This document shows positions 21,286 through 34,693 of a stretch of 64,000 nt of DNA, one piece after another. The DNA is from Caballeronia sordidicola (GTDB taxonomy: Bacteria; Pseudomonadota; Gammaproteobacteria; Burkholderiales; Burkholderiaceae). The notes beneath the pieces are model-generated. The model did not search any database and was not told the origin of the DNA. It saw nothing but the letters and a program-made list of their open reading frames with translations. Position 1 is the first letter of the stretch. Every line of letters starts with the position of its first letter. The stretch is from the NCBI RefSeq assembly GCF_001544455.2, contig NZ_FCOC02000001.1:248001-312000 (forward strand), given 5' to 3'. The position numbers were made by a program, and so were the translations under genes.

Positions 21286-21354
21286 GCGAATCTACGAAAC
21301 ACGCGGCGCCAGCGATCTGATAAGGGCGTCGCGGAAAAACGACGGAATTGGCAC

Positions 21355-21397
21355 AAATCGATGTGAACGGCACCTGCCGAGCACATCGATTTTTTTT
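21355..21397 (+). terminator. Intrinsic terminator of rluB
   Basis: AAATCGATGTG (21355-21365) pairs with CACATCGATTT (21382-21392) around a 16-nt loop, with the T-run continuing to 21397. It lies about 70 bp after the rluB stop. Confidence 0.82.
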
Positions 21398-21426
21398 GAC
21401 CGATTTTTGGTTAAAGAAAATATGAC
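21396..21426 (+). promoter_or_regulatory. Possible promoter of the 78-aa gene
   Basis: TTGACC (21396-21401) and TATGAC (21421-21426) are separated by 19 bp, slightly longer than ideal. The -35 box overlaps the T-run of the rluB terminator. This would give the small downstream gene its own transcript with a leader of about 75 nt. Confidence 0.35.
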
Positions 21427-21505
21427 TCATGACCGATAGGCAGGTACGCGTGCAATTTACCGTTTTCAGCCGCGTGTGCTTTGCGAAAGCTACTGGAGAA
21501 TTGCC

Positions 21506-21742
21506 ATGTCCGTTGAGATCATTGTTCGCGAAACAAAAACCGGCCTCGAAATCGTCAGCGGCCGACGCCGCCTCGACGCACTGCTCGCCTTGCGCGACGA
21601 AGTCGTGGTGATGAGTCCTGGCATTGGTGAAGTAGTCATTGCACGTTTGCCGGATGGACGTTTGCAGGCATCGGCGAATCCTGAACACATCAAGCTTTTT
21701 CGCCAGCCGGAGGCTGCTTCGGGCAGCAAGAGTTTCGCCTGA
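21506..21742 (+). CDS. Uncharacterised 78-aa protein
   Basis: I do not recognise this family. The protein begins MSVEIIVRETKTGLEIVSGRR and ends in a Ser/Lys-rich tail. GGAG lies seven bases before the ATG, which together with its codon usage supports real translation. There is no signal peptide or membrane segment. The pattern of alternating hydrophobic residues (EIIV, VVVM, EVVIARL) suggests a small beta-rich fold. It sits alone between the rluB terminator and the convergent def gene, 119 bp from the latter's stop. Confidence 0.65.
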   Translation: MSVEIIVRETKTGLEIVSGRRRLDALLALRDEVVVMSPGIGEVVIARLPDGRLQASANPEHIKLFRQPEAASGSKSFA

Positions 21743-21861
21743 AGCATATCAAGCAGCCAATACGACAAAGCCGCCAGTTGCGGCGGCTCGTTCGTAATTG
21801 AAGCGTTGATGCAGCGCGTAAACCGATAAAACCGCATCGGTCCCTCTGACGCGCCGCGTCC

Positions 21862-24509
<2,648 letters not shown>

Positions 24510-24624
24510 TTAAGAGAAACTGACCTGTCGATTGTCTCAGAGAACGGCGGAACGTGGCATCGGCCAAACGGCCGATGCCTGCGAATTCGTTCACTGATTC
24601 CGCACGGCTGCCGTACGATCCTAT

Positions 24625-25869
24625 CTATTGACTGAACAAGCGCCGCGTGGCGGGCGATCCGGCCGGAATGCCAGCTTGCTCCAGCTTCGCGTAGAGCGTC
24701 ATCAACTGTTTTTCGATGGCGAGCAGCGAGCTTTCCGGCAACGGCCGGCGCTGGTCGTCCACGACCCGGGCGCCGATGCGCTCGGACAGCGATTTTGCGT
24801 AATCGCACATCAGGCGAAACGGCAGGATGTCTTCGTCGGCCACCGGCACGTCCAGCACCAGCGTGATCATCTGGCCGCCCTTGTAGGTCAGGTCGTCGCG
24901 CAGAAAGTTGGTATCGCCGAAAAGCAACATGAAGACCGGGTTCTGCCGCGCGTCCAGCTTGACGAAGCGCGTGCCGTCGCGCGAGAGCAGCAAGCCGTCT
25001 TGCGACGCCACCGCCTGCACGTAGTTGGCCGACCACGGCGCGCCGTCGGAGAGAATGTTGATGGATAACTGGGCGTCGCACTGGGCCGCGAACGCGTCGA
25101 GTTCGCGCGCCATGCCGACCGTTTCCAGCATGTCCGGAAACTCGGGAGAACCGTCGATACCATCGGCGAAACGCTGCACGCCCGTCACGAACTCCGAGAA
25201 CTCCAGTTCGTTCAGCGGGCCGCCTCGATTCGCAAGCTGGGCCGCCGCGCGCAGTTCTTCGTAACGCGCACCGTTCTTGAGCAATTCCCAGGTCGTGCCG
25301 CCTTCCGGCTTGCCTTCTATGTGCACCGGCTTCGCGCCCGCCCGCCGCAACTTCTGCGCGCTCGGAATCAGCTTGTCGCCGGGTATGGGCGCAACCAGGC
25401 GGATCGGCACCACGCAGTCGATCCGCCGATCCACGATTGCCGGCGGCGCCGATGAAATCGTGGTCGCGGCCGGCAGCACCGGTTCGTCGTCATCGGCAAT
25501 GATGGGAGGGGAATCCGGTTCATCGAAATCCCCATTTACCGAAGTCGATTCCGCCTGGATATCCACCGCGGTGTCCGCCGGCGCCACCGTGGACATGGGC
25601 GCGCCGCCAAAGCTCGGTTCCACGCGCGAGTCCGAAGCGTCGGACTTGTCGCCCTCGCCCAGCGCGGGTTCGCGTCTGACCGGACGCGTTGGTTCAATAA
25701 ACGGCTGCTCGTCCTCCGCGTCCTGACGGGCGAGCGATTCCGCCGCTTCGTCGGGCATGGGACGGGGCATCCTGCGGCGCACTTTTGCGCCCTGCCACGC
25801 GTTATAGACCACCACGCCGCCCACCACCACGGCTCCTGCTCCAATCAACCCGAGTGTCAACTCGTCCAT
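24625..25869 (-). CDS. zipA: ZipA-like cell division protein
   Basis: ZipA anchors FtsZ to the inner membrane. The 414-aa product starts MDELTLGLIGAGAVVVGGVV, giving one N-terminal transmembrane helix (about 5-24). A basic stretch, then an acidic, Pro-rich linker (about 45-160) follow. The C-terminal globular region (about 165-380) fits the ZipA FtsZ-binding domain by layout and by the closing LMCDYAKSLSERIGARVVDD. I chose ATG 25869 because GGAG precedes it at five bases. The smc-zipA-ligA order supports the call. Sequence divergence from E. coli ZipA is large, so identity rests partly on context. Confidence 0.83.
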   Translation of the reverse strand: MDELTLGLIGAGAVVVGGVVVYNAWQGAKVRRRMPRPMPDEAAESLARQDAEDEQPFIEPTRPVRREPALGEGDKSDASDSRVEPSFGGAPMSTVAPADTAVDIQAESTSVNGDFDEPDSPPIIADDDEPVLPAATTISSAPPAIVDRRIDCVVPIRLVAPIPGDKLIPSAQKLRRAGAKPVHIEGKPEGGTTWELLKNGARYEELRAAAQLANRGGPLNELEFSEFVTGVQRFADGIDGSPEFPDMLETVGMARELDAFAAQCDAQLSINILSDGAPWSANYVQAVASQDGLLLSRDGTRFVKLDARQNPVFMLLFGDTNFLRDDLTYKGGQMITLVLDVPVADEDILPFRLMCDYAKSLSERIGARVVDDQRRPLPESSLLAIEKQLMTLYAKLEQAGIPAGSPATRRLFSQ

Positions 25870-26095
25870 GCACGCTCCGTCATACTTTCTGTTTTGCGCT
25901 CGCTCGCGATCGTTTATGGTTGCCGAATCGGTGCCGAGCGCTTGTTTTAAGTTACGCCGCGCGATCTGCGTTGCATGACATTTCGAATGCGAAATCCTCA
26001 TGCGTCACTCCGCGCCTGGCGCGCCAGAACCGGCCTCCCGGACCGGTTCTTTACACTGTTTTTATCGCCGGAATTGCGTTGATCCGGCGAAACAT

Positions 26096-29000
26096 TCAAG
26101 CATTCTGGGCGAAACCCGCCGCGGATTCCATATCCACAGCAACAATGCGCGATACCCCCTGTTCCTGCATTGTCACGCCGATCAGTTGCTGCGCCATCTC
26201 CATCGCGATCTTGTTGTGCGAGATGAAGAGAAATTGCGTCTTCTCCGACATTGCCCGTACAAGGTTCGCAAAACGTTCCGTGTTGGCGTCGTCGAGTGGT
26301 GCATCGACTTCGTCCAGCAGACAGAACGGCGCCGGATTCAACTGGAACATGGCGAACACGAGCGCAGTCGCCGTCAGCGCTTTTTCACCGCCCGAAAGCA
26401 GGTGAATAGTCGAGTTCTTCTTGCCCGGCGGCTGCGCGAGAACCTGCACGCCCGCATCGAGAATTTCGTCGCCGGTCATGACGAGTTTCGCCTGACCGCC
26501 GCCGAACAAACGCGGGAACAGCTCGCCAAAATGACGGTTCACTTCGTCGAACGTGCCTTGCAGTAACGAGCGCGTTTCCTGGTCGATCTTGTGGATCGCG
26601 TCTTCCAACGTGCCGATGGCGTCGTTCAGATCCGCCGACTGCGAATCGAGGAACGACTTGCGTTCGGTGGCTGCCGCGAGTTCGTCGAGCGCCGCCATGT
26701 TGACGGCGCCAAGCGCCGTGATCGCGTTGTTCAGCCGGGTGACTTCGCCTTGCAGGTACGAAGGCTTCATGTCCGGCGTGAGCTTGGCTTGCAACTCGGC
26801 TTCGTCCACGCCCGCCGCCGCCAGTTGTTCGACGAACTGCTCGCCGCTGATGCGCGCGGCCTGCTCCTTCAATTGCAATTCGCCGATCTTGTCACGCAGC
26901 GGCTGCAGCGAACGCTCGGCGATCAGCCGCAACTCGTCGGCCTGACGCAGGCGCGCGGTGAGATCGTCCAGTTCGATACGCGCCGACTGCAGCGCCTCTT
27001 CCTTGGCCGCGCGCAGTTCGAGCGCGTCCTGCAAGCCGGTATGCGCCGTCTGTTCGTTGATGGTTTCGAGCTCGGCGCGCGCGTCTTCGAGCGCGCCTGC
27101 CACACGTTCGCTCTGCTCTTTCGCCGTTTCGATATTGCGACGATATTCCTCGATCTTCGCCGCGAGTCCTCGTGCGGCAAAGGTGGCGTCGGTGGCCGCG
27201 CGCTCCAGATCGCGGGCTTCCTGCCGGCAATCGGTCAACGCTTCGTCCAGCGCTTCGAACGCGAGCTGATGATCTTCGAAACGCGCCTGCAATTCGGCCA
27301 GCTCGCCATCGTGACGCTCGAAATTCGCCTCCGATTCAGCACGCAACGCGCGTTGTTCGTCGATCTGAGCCGTGATTTCCGCGAGTTCCTCACGGATCTG
27401 CGTGCTGCGCTGCATGTATCGGTCGTGCGCCTGCGTGAGCTTCAGCACGTCCATCTGCAATGCGTGTACGCGCTGGGTCGCGCGTTCGGCGGCAGAACGC
27501 GCCTCGCCCAGCGCGCCCGACGCCTGTGTATGCGCCGCTTCCGCGCGAACGGCGGCGGCCTTGGCTTCGTCGGCGAGCAGTGCTTGCGCGCGGACCTGCC
27601 TGGTGAGGTTCTCGATTTCGTGCTGGCGCGCGAGCATGCCCGCCTGCTCGGAGTCGGCCGCGTAAAGCTGCACGCCGACCCGCGTCACCACATGGCCGGC
27701 CTTCACCACGAACGCGCCGCCATCGGGCAATTGAGCACGCGAGGAAAGCGCCTGGGCGATGTCATCAGCAACAAACATCTGGCCCAGCCAGTCGGTCAGC
27801 ACCGCACGCAAACCCGCATCGTCGATACGGATCAACGCCAGTAGCGGGCGCAAACCCGCGGGCGCTTCATGCGGCCGGCCGGCATTGGGCGGCGCGTAGA
27901 ACGCGAGCTTCGCTGGCGGCGCATCGGTCGCAAACGCCTTCACCCAATCGAGATTCGATACCTCCAGCGCCGCGATCCGCTCGCGCAGAACCGATTCCAG
28001 CGCCGTTTCCCAACCCGCTTCCACATGGAGTTTCTTCCACAGGCGCGGCAGCGAACCTAGCTCGTGCTTATCCAGCCAGGGCTGAATCTTGCCCTCTGTT
28101 TGCACATTTTCCTGCAACTGCTTGAGCGCGGCGAGGCGCGCTTCGAGCTGGTGAATATGCGCGCTTTCCGCCTGCACCTTCTCTTGCGCGGCGCGGCGCT
28201 CGCCGTCCAGACGCGGAACGGTGTCCTGTGCGTCGGCGAGACGGGCCTGAGCTTCAGCGAGAATTTCCTCATGCTCGGCCATCTGCATGCGCAACTCTTC
28301 GAGCTGGGCTTCGTCGGGCGCATCCAGGCCGCCCGCTTCGCCTTTCAGGCGTTCGTGGCGCTGCTGCAGTTGCTGCAGTTGCTGGTCAGCATTGCGCTGA
28401 TGCGCGGCCTCCAGTTTCAAGGCTTGTTCCGTGCGCGCGATCGTGGCGCGCTCGTCGTTCAGCTCATTCTGGGCATCGCGAAAACGCGCTTCGAGCGCGG
28501 GCAATTCGTCCTGCTTCGCGGCGGCCGTTTCCTGCGCAATCGCCGCCTTTTCCTCGCCGACAGCCAGCGCTTCTTCGGCCTCGTCAATCTCGCCGCGCGC
28601 TTTCTCCGCCTGCATCTGCCATTGTTCGCGTTGCGCGGTCAGCGCGGCGATCTGTGCCTGCACGCGGTTACGCGATTCCACAATGAAGCGGATTTCCGCC
28701 TCGAGCTTGCTGACCTCGGAATTCGCTTCGTAGAGCGCGCCTTGGGCGCCCTGCATGGCGTCGCTGGCGCTGTAGTGCGCCACGCGCAGCGTTTCAAGTT
28801 GCGCTTCGACTTCGCGCAGCTTCGCGGTTTGCGCTTCGAGTTCGATCTGTGCGTCGCTGATGGCGCGTTGCTGGCGCGCCGACTCGTTGCCGGCTTCGTT
28901 CTTGCGCAAGAGCCACAAGAGCCGCTGCTTTTCCTCGCCTTCGGCCTGCAGCGTTTTATATTTCGTCGCGACGACCGCCTGCGCTTCCAGCTTTTCGAGA

Positions 29001-29611
29001 TTCGCGCTCAGTTCGCGCACGATATCTTCCACGCGCGTCAGGTTTTCGCGCGTGTCGTGCAGGCGGTTTTCGGTTTCGCGGCGGCGTTCCTTGTACTTCG
29101 ATACACCCGCGGCTTCTTCCAGGAACACACGCAGTTCTTCGGGCTTCGCCTCGATGATCCGCGCAATCATGCCCTGCCCGATGATCGCGTACGCACGCGG
29201 CCCGAGACCCGTGCCCAGGAAAATGTCCTGGATATCGCGGCGGCGGGCCGGCAGGTTATTGATGTAATAGCTCGAGGTGCCGTCGCGCGTGAGGACGCGC
29301 TTGACGGCGATTTCGGCGTAGGTGCCCCACTGGCCGGCGGCGCGGCCATCGGCGTTATCGAAGATCAGTTCAACGCTGGCCCGGCTGCCCGGCTTGCGCG
29401 CCGTGGAGCCGTTGAAGATGACGTCCTGCATCGACTCGCCGCGCAGTTCCGAGGCGCGCGATTCGCCCAGCACCCAGCGCACGGCGTCAATGATGTTGGA
29501 TTTTCCGCAGCCGTTCGGGCCCACCACGCCGACAAGCTGGCCTGGGACCTGGAAATGGGTGGGATCGACGAAGGACTTGAAGCCAGCGAGTTTTATCGAG
29601 GTCAGACGCAC
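26096..29611 (-). CDS. smc: Chromosome segregation protein SMC
   Basis: SMC forms a ring-shaped ATPase that condenses and segregates the chromosome with ScpA and ScpB. From GTG 29611 the product is 1171 aa, starting MRLTSIKLAGFKSFVDPTHF. Walker A is GPNGCGKS at 31-38. Two long coiled coils (about 170-500 and 660-1000) flank a hinge (about 510-640). The C-terminal head holds the LLSGGEKALTA signature and the Walker B FCLLDEVDAPLDD. The open frame extends upstream to 30070, but the family start is at this GTG. Confidence 0.97.
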   Translation of the reverse strand: MRLTSIKLAGFKSFVDPTHFQVPGQLVGVVGPNGCGKSNIIDAVRWVLGESRASELRGESMQDVIFNGSTARKPGSRASVELIFDNADGRAAGQWGTYAEIAVKRVLTRDGTSSYYINNLPARRRDIQDIFLGTGLGPRAYAIIGQGMIARIIEAKPEELRVFLEEAAGVSKYKERRRETENRLHDTRENLTRVEDIVRELSANLEKLEAQAVVATKYKTLQAEGEEKQRLLWLLRKNEAGNESARQQRAISDAQIELEAQTAKLREVEAQLETLRVAHYSASDAMQGAQGALYEANSEVSKLEAEIRFIVESRNRVQAQIAALTAQREQWQMQAEKARGEIDEAEEALAVGEEKAAIAQETAAAKQDELPALEARFRDAQNELNDERATIARTEQALKLEAAHQRNADQQLQQLQQRHERLKGEAGGLDAPDEAQLEELRMQMAEHEEILAEAQARLADAQDTVPRLDGERRAAQEKVQAESAHIHQLEARLAALKQLQENVQTEGKIQPWLDKHELGSLPRLWKKLHVEAGWETALESVLRERIAALEVSNLDWVKAFATDAPPAKLAFYAPPNAGRPHEAPAGLRPLLALIRIDDAGLRAVLTDWLGQMFVADDIAQALSSRAQLPDGGAFVVKAGHVVTRVGVQLYAADSEQAGMLARQHEIENLTRQVRAQALLADEAKAAAVRAEAAHTQASGALGEARSAAERATQRVHALQMDVLKLTQAHDRYMQRSTQIREELAEITAQIDEQRALRAESEANFERHDGELAELQARFEDHQLAFEALDEALTDCRQEARDLERAATDATFAARGLAAKIEEYRRNIETAKEQSERVAGALEDARAELETINEQTAHTGLQDALELRAAKEEALQSARIELDDLTARLRQADELRLIAERSLQPLRDKIGELQLKEQAARISGEQFVEQLAAAGVDEAELQAKLTPDMKPSYLQGEVTRLNNAITALGAVNMAALDELAAATERKSFLDSQSADLNDAIGTLEDAIHKIDQETRSLLQGTFDEVNRHFGELFPRLFGGGQAKLVMTGDEILDAGVQVLAQPPGKKNSTIHLLSGGEKALTATALVFAMFQLNPAPFCLLDEVDAPLDDANTERFANLVRAMSEKTQFLFISHNKIAMEMAQQLIGVTMQEQGVSRIVAVDMESAAGFAQNA

Positions 29612-30060
29612 GGCGATATCGCTGATTGGAATGAATGCTGGAAACGGGCCGGCGAACCTCGTATGCACGCATGTTCGTGCAGCGGAAGGCATCAAACGCC
29701 GGTCGAAAACGCTCGGGCGGTGCGGATCGGGCCCGTTGATCCGGGTGGAACCGCGGCGGGCCTGCTCGACGACCTTGCCAACGACCCCAAGCACGCTGCC
29801 CAGCGAACGGTGACAATCATACCATCGCCCGGAATGATTTCTTTTCGCTTGCGGCTGGCGTTTTACATCCGGGTTCTGTCTGTGTTTTATTCGCAACCGG
29901 ACGACTTTCCTGACCGGTGTTTTTACTGGCCGAATGGCCCCCACGTTGAAGTTCCGCGGCCGCCGGCAAACCGCGCGGGGATATAATCGCAGCCTTGTTG
30001 TCCTCTTGCCGTCCCCTTTGCCGCCCCTTTGCCGCCCCTTTTTCAGCCGCGACCCAAGCC
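29612..30060. other. Divergent smc-dapC promoter region
   Basis: This 449-bp gap separates two divergent genes and shows no gene of its own. A perfect TATAAT at 29982-29987 points toward dapC on the plus strand, but I see no good -35 box at 16-18 bp. No clear smc promoter stands out. The final 60 bases before dapC are pyrimidine-rich with repeated CCCCTTTGCCG units. Confidence 0.5.
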
Positions 30061-31272
30061 GTGAATTCACTACTCCAGAAACTTCAGCCGTATCCGTTTG
30101 AAAAGCTGCGCGCGCTGTTCAAGGACATCGCGCCGCGAGCGGACTTCGCGCCAATCAGCTTCGGTATCGGCGAGCCGAAACACGCAACGCCTGCACTGAT
30201 CCGCGACGCCGTTGTGAACGCCATGGCCGGCCTCGCTTCATATCCCGCCACGGCCGGAAGCGAACCGCTGCGCCGGGCAATCGCGGATTGGACAAAGCAG
30301 CGCTACGCGCTTCCCGCCGTGGATGCGGCCACGGAGGTCCTGCCGGTCTCGGGTTCGCGCGAGGCCTTGTTTTCGCTGGCGCAAACGGTGGTAGACAGCC
30401 GCGGAGGCGCCGAGCCGCCCATTGTGGTGTGCCCGAATCCGTTCTATCAGATCTACGAAGGCGCGGCGTTGCTGGCTGGCGCCGAACCGTACTTCGTGAA
30501 CAGCGATCCGGCGCGCAATTTCGCCTGCGATTACGCGACCGTGCCCGACGCCATCTGGGCGCGCACGCAACTGCTCTTCGTTTGCTCGCCCGGCAATCCG
30601 ACCGGCGCCGTGCTCACGCTCGACGACTGGCGCGAATTGTTCGCCTTGTCGGACCGGCACGGCTTCGTGATCGCGTCCGACGAATGTTATTCCGAGATCT
30701 ATTTCAACGAAGATACGCCGCCGCTCGGCGGTCTCGAAGCGGCGCACAGGCTCGGGCGCGGTTTCGAGCGGCTGGTGATGCTGTCGAGCTTGTCGAAGCG
30801 ATCAAACGTACCCGGCATGCGCTCGGGTTTTGTCGCTGGCGACGCATCCATTCTCAAACAATTCCTGCTCTACCGCACGTATCACGGCGCGGCGCTTTCG
30901 CCAATGTTCCAGGCGGCGAGCGTGATGGCATGGAAGGACGAAGTCCACGTTCGCGAGAACCGCGCGCTATACGTGAAGAAATTCACCATGGTGACGCCCA
31001 TGCTTGCCGAGGTGCTGGATGTGCGTCTGCCTGACGCCGCGTTCTACCTTTGGGCAAACGTACTGCGCACCGGCCTCTCGGACACCGAGTTCGCCGCACG
31101 CCTTTACGCCGACTATAATGTGACGGTTTTGCCAGGCTCGTTCCTGGCGCGCGATGCCCACGGCACGAACCCCGGCAGCGGTTTCATCCGCATAGCGCTC
31201 GTCGCCGAGCTCGACGAATGTGTCGAAGGCGCGCAGCGGATCGTCGAATTCTGCCGCGCGCTGCCCCGGTAA
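30061..31272 (+). CDS. dapC: Succinyldiaminopimelate aminotransferase
   Basis: DapC transaminates N-succinyl-2-amino-6-ketopimelate in the lysine/diaminopimelate pathway. The 403-aa product is a class I PLP aminotransferase. VCSPGNPTGAV and SDECYSEIYF supply cofactor contacts, SSLSKRSNVPGMRSGF holds the Schiff-base K246, and a C-terminal arginine region (GSGFIRIALV) binds substrate carboxylate. I start at GTG 30061 (encoding MNSLLQKLQPYPFEKL), matching the family N-terminus. Placement immediately before dapD supports DapC over other aminotransferases. Confidence 0.93.
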   Translation: MNSLLQKLQPYPFEKLRALFKDIAPRADFAPISFGIGEPKHATPALIRDAVVNAMAGLASYPATAGSEPLRRAIADWTKQRYALPAVDAATEVLPVSGSREALFSLAQTVVDSRGGAEPPIVVCPNPFYQIYEGAALLAGAEPYFVNSDPARNFACDYATVPDAIWARTQLLFVCSPGNPTGAVLTLDDWRELFALSDRHGFVIASDECYSEIYFNEDTPPLGGLEAAHRLGRGFERLVMLSSLSKRSNVPGMRSGFVAGDASILKQFLLYRTYHGAALSPMFQAASVMAWKDEVHVRENRALYVKKFTMVTPMLAEVLDVRLPDAAFYLWANVLRTGLSDTEFAARLYADYNVTVLPGSFLARDAHGTNPGSGFIRIALVAELDECVEGAQRIVEFCRALPR

Positions 31273-31310
31273 CTCCTCCTTAATCACAGCACTCACTTCA
31301 AGTCACGACC

Positions 31311-32138
31311 ATGTCGCAACAACTTCAGCAGATCATCGATACCGCCTGGGACAACCGAGCCGAGCTGTCGCCGAAAGCGGCGAGCGCCGAGGTGCGCGAA
31401 GCCGTCGCTCACGCAATCGAGCAACTCGATAAAGGCGCGCTGCGCGTGGCCGAAAAGCAAAATGGCGAATGGGTGGTCAATCAATGGCTGAAGAAAGCCG
31501 TGCTGCTCTCGTTCCGGCTCGAAGACAATGCGCCCATGCCCGCTGGCGGCTACAGCCAGTTCTACGACAAGGTGCCGTCGAAGTTCGCCAGCTACACCGC
31601 CGAGGATTTCGCGGCAGGTGGCTTTCGCGTCGTGCCGCCCGCTATTGCGCGCCGCGGTTCGTTCATCGCGAAGAACGTGGTGCTGATGCCGTCGTACACG
31701 AACATTGGCGCATATGTGGACGAAGGCACGATGGTCGACACCTGGGCCACCGTTGGCTCATGCGCGCAGATCGGCAAGAACGTGCATCTGTCGGGCGGCG
31801 TGGGCATTGGCGGCGTGCTGGAACCGCTCCAGGCAAATCCCGTGATCATTGAAGACAACTGCTTCATCGGCGCGCGGTCGGAAGTGGTTGAAGGTGTGAT
31901 CGTGGAAGAGAATTCGGTTATCTCCATGGGCGTGTATCTCGGCCAGAGCACGAAAATCTATGACCGCGAAACGGGCTCGGTCACCTACGGACGCATTCCG
32001 GCGGGGTCTGTAGTCGTCGCGGGCAACCTGCCTTCCAAAGACGGTTCGCACAGCCTGTACTGCGCGGTAATCGTGAAGAAGGTGGACGCGAAGACGCGCG
32101 CCAAGGTCGGCTTGAACGAGTTGCTGCGAGGCGATTGA
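31311..32138 (+). CDS. dapD: Tetrahydrodipicolinate N-succinyltransferase
   Basis: DapD succinylates tetrahydrodipicolinate on the way to lysine and meso-diaminopimelate. The 275-aa length is typical. The N-terminal helical domain leads into hexapeptide repeats (about 105-210; [21 protein letters not shown] in part) that form a beta helix at the trimer interface. [21 protein letters not shown] is a well-known DapD stretch. It lies 38 bp after dapC and three bases before the ArsC-like gene, clearly one operon. Confidence 0.97.
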   Translation: MSQQLQQIIDTAWDNRAELSPKAASAEVREAVAHAIEQLDKGALRVAEKQNGEWVVNQWLKKAVLLSFRLEDNAPMPAGGYSQFYDKVPSKFASYTAEDFAAGGFRVVPPAIARRGSFIAKNVVLMPSYTNIGAYVDEGTMVDTWATVGSCAQIGKNVHLSGGVGIGGVLEPLQANPVIIEDNCFIGARSEVVEGVIVEENSVISMGVYLGQSTKIYDRETGSVTYGRIPAGSVVVAGNLPSKDGSHSLYCAVIVKKVDAKTRAKVGLNELLRGD

Positions 32139-32141
32139 TCC

Positions 32142-32504
32142 ATGGCCGCGAAAAAGATCGTCGTATATGGGATTCCGAATTGCGACACCGTGAAAAAAGC
32201 GCGCGTGTGGCTGGAAGAGCATGACGTGCCGTTCGAGTTCCACGACTTCAAGAAGGCCGGGGTATCGACGGCGTTGTTGCAGGACTGGCTGAAGGATGTC
32301 ACGCTCGACGAACTGATCAACCGTCGCGGCACGACCTGGCGTGGCTTGTCGGATACGTACAAGAACGAAGCGGGCTCGACCGCCGGCGCGATTGCGTTGA
32401 TGATCCACAAGCCGTCGATCATCAAGCGGCCCGTGCTCGTGGTGAATGGCCGCGTGAAGTCGCTCGGTTTCGACGCGGAAAAGTACGAAACGCTGTTTGG
32501 TTGA
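32142..32504 (+). CDS. ArsC-family protein (YffB/Spx-like)
   Basis: The 120-aa product has the thioredoxin-like ArsC fold, with VVYGIPNCDTVKKARVWLE at the N-terminus carrying a single active-type cysteine C14, and a late KRPVLVVNGRVKSLGF. This pattern fits the YffB subgroup, which binds glutathione, rather than true arsenate reductases. It sits three bases after dapD and is followed by a terminator. YffB genes are often found beside dapE, although a role in diaminopimelate synthesis has not been shown. Confidence 0.88.
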   Translation: MAAKKIVVYGIPNCDTVKKARVWLEEHDVPFEFHDFKKAGVSTALLQDWLKDVTLDELINRRGTTWRGLSDTYKNEAGSTAGAIALMIHKPSIIKRPVLVVNGRVKSLGFDAEKYETLFG

Positions 32505-32561
32505 AGTCTCAGCTTGAACACAGCATCGCCGCTTTTTTGCATGAGTGTAATGTTTGATTCC

Positions 32562-32587
32562 TGCCGGCCGCCGCGCCGGCATTTTTT
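32562..32587 (+). terminator. Hairpin terminator just upstream of dapE
   Basis: TGCCGGC (32562-32568) pairs with GCCGGCA (32575-32581) over a six-base loop and is followed by six T residues. It ends only 20 bases before the dapE ATG in the same direction. It may end the dapC-dapD-yffB transcript or attenuate read-through into dapE. Confidence 0.8.
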
Positions 32588-32592
32588 ATTGA

Positions 32593-33747
<1,155 letters not shown>

Positions 33748-33774
33748 ACAAACTCATTCTTTAAGGAGCCTGCG

Positions 33775-34659
33775 ATGGCGCTTCCCTTTACCACCGTCCG
33801 CGATCTGCTGCGCTTTGCCGTCTCGCGATTCACCGAGGCAAAGTTGTCGTTCGGTCATGGATCGTCGAACGCATTCGATGAAGCCGCGTATCTCGTTTTG
33901 CACACGTTGCACCTGCCGCTCGACACGCTTGACCCGTTTCTCGACGCACGTCTGCTCGACACCGAAATCGACGCCATCATGAAAGTCATCGAGCGGCGCG
34001 CAAAAGACCGCGTGCCCGCAGCGTACATTACGAACGAAGCGTGGATGCACGGGCAGCGTTTCTATGTGGACGAGCGCGTGATCGTGCCACGCTCGTTCAT
34101 CGGCGAATTGTTGCAGGACGGCTTGCAGCCCTATGTGCAGGATCCGGACGAAGTCTCGCGCGTGCTCGAACTCTGCACGGGCTCGGGCTGCCTCGCGATT
34201 CTCGCGGCGCAGGCGTTCCAGAACGCGGACATCGACGCCGTCGATATCTCCGCGCCCGCGCTGGAAGTCGCGCACCGGAACGTGGACGACTACGACCTGG
34301 ATTCACGCATTGCGCTATATGAAGGCGATTTGTTCGCGCCGCTGCCCGGCGGCCGCTACGAAGTCATCATCACGAACCCGCCGTATGTCAACGCGCTCGC
34401 CATGCAGTCGCTGCCGGCCGAATATCGCCACGAGCCGGAACTGGCGCTCGCCGGCGGCGCGGACGGCATGGATATCGTGAAGCGGATTGTTGGCGAAGCG
34501 CGCAAGTGGCTGACCGAAGACGGCGTTCTCGTGGTCGAGATCGGCAACGAACGGGCGAACGTGGAAGCAACCCTTGGCGGCCTCGACATGGTATGGCTCT
34601 CGACCAGCGCCGGCGACGACAACGTGTTCCTCATCCAGGCCGCAGACTTGCCGGCCTGA
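33775..34659 (+). CDS. prmB: Ribosomal protein L3 glutamine methyltransferase
   Basis: PrmB methylates a glutamine of ribosomal protein L3. The 294-aa protein has the SAM-binding motif LELCTGSGCLAI (about 125-136) and the NPPY motif at 201-204 that contacts the target glutamine amide. The N-terminal helical domain is typical of the PrmB/PrmC family. PrmC is excluded mainly by context and N-terminal sequence (RESS-type differences), and a PrmB call fits the position after dapE. AAGGAG precedes the ATG at a good distance. Confidence 0.93.
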   Translation: MALPFTTVRDLLRFAVSRFTEAKLSFGHGSSNAFDEAAYLVLHTLHLPLDTLDPFLDARLLDTEIDAIMKVIERRAKDRVPAAYITNEAWMHGQRFYVDERVIVPRSFIGELLQDGLQPYVQDPDEVSRVLELCTGSGCLAILAAQAFQNADIDAVDISAPALEVAHRNVDDYDLDSRIALYEGDLFAPLPGGRYEVIITNPPYVNALAMQSLPAEYRHEPELALAGGADGMDIVKRIVGEARKWLTEDGVLVVEIGNERANVEATLGGLDMVWLSTSAGDDNVFLIQAADLPA

Positions 34660-34693
34660 ACGCGCAACGCACGACTACGGGCCGACTGCGCAC

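Noticed and set aside
28064..29986. 640-codon plus-strand frame antisense to smc
   Set aside because: It is the mirror of the smc coding sequence in high-GC DNA, has no family features and crosses the smc start.
34574..34693. Upstream extension of the cls frame
   Set aside because: The added residues overlap prmB in another frame and precede the natural membrane-helix start at 34694.
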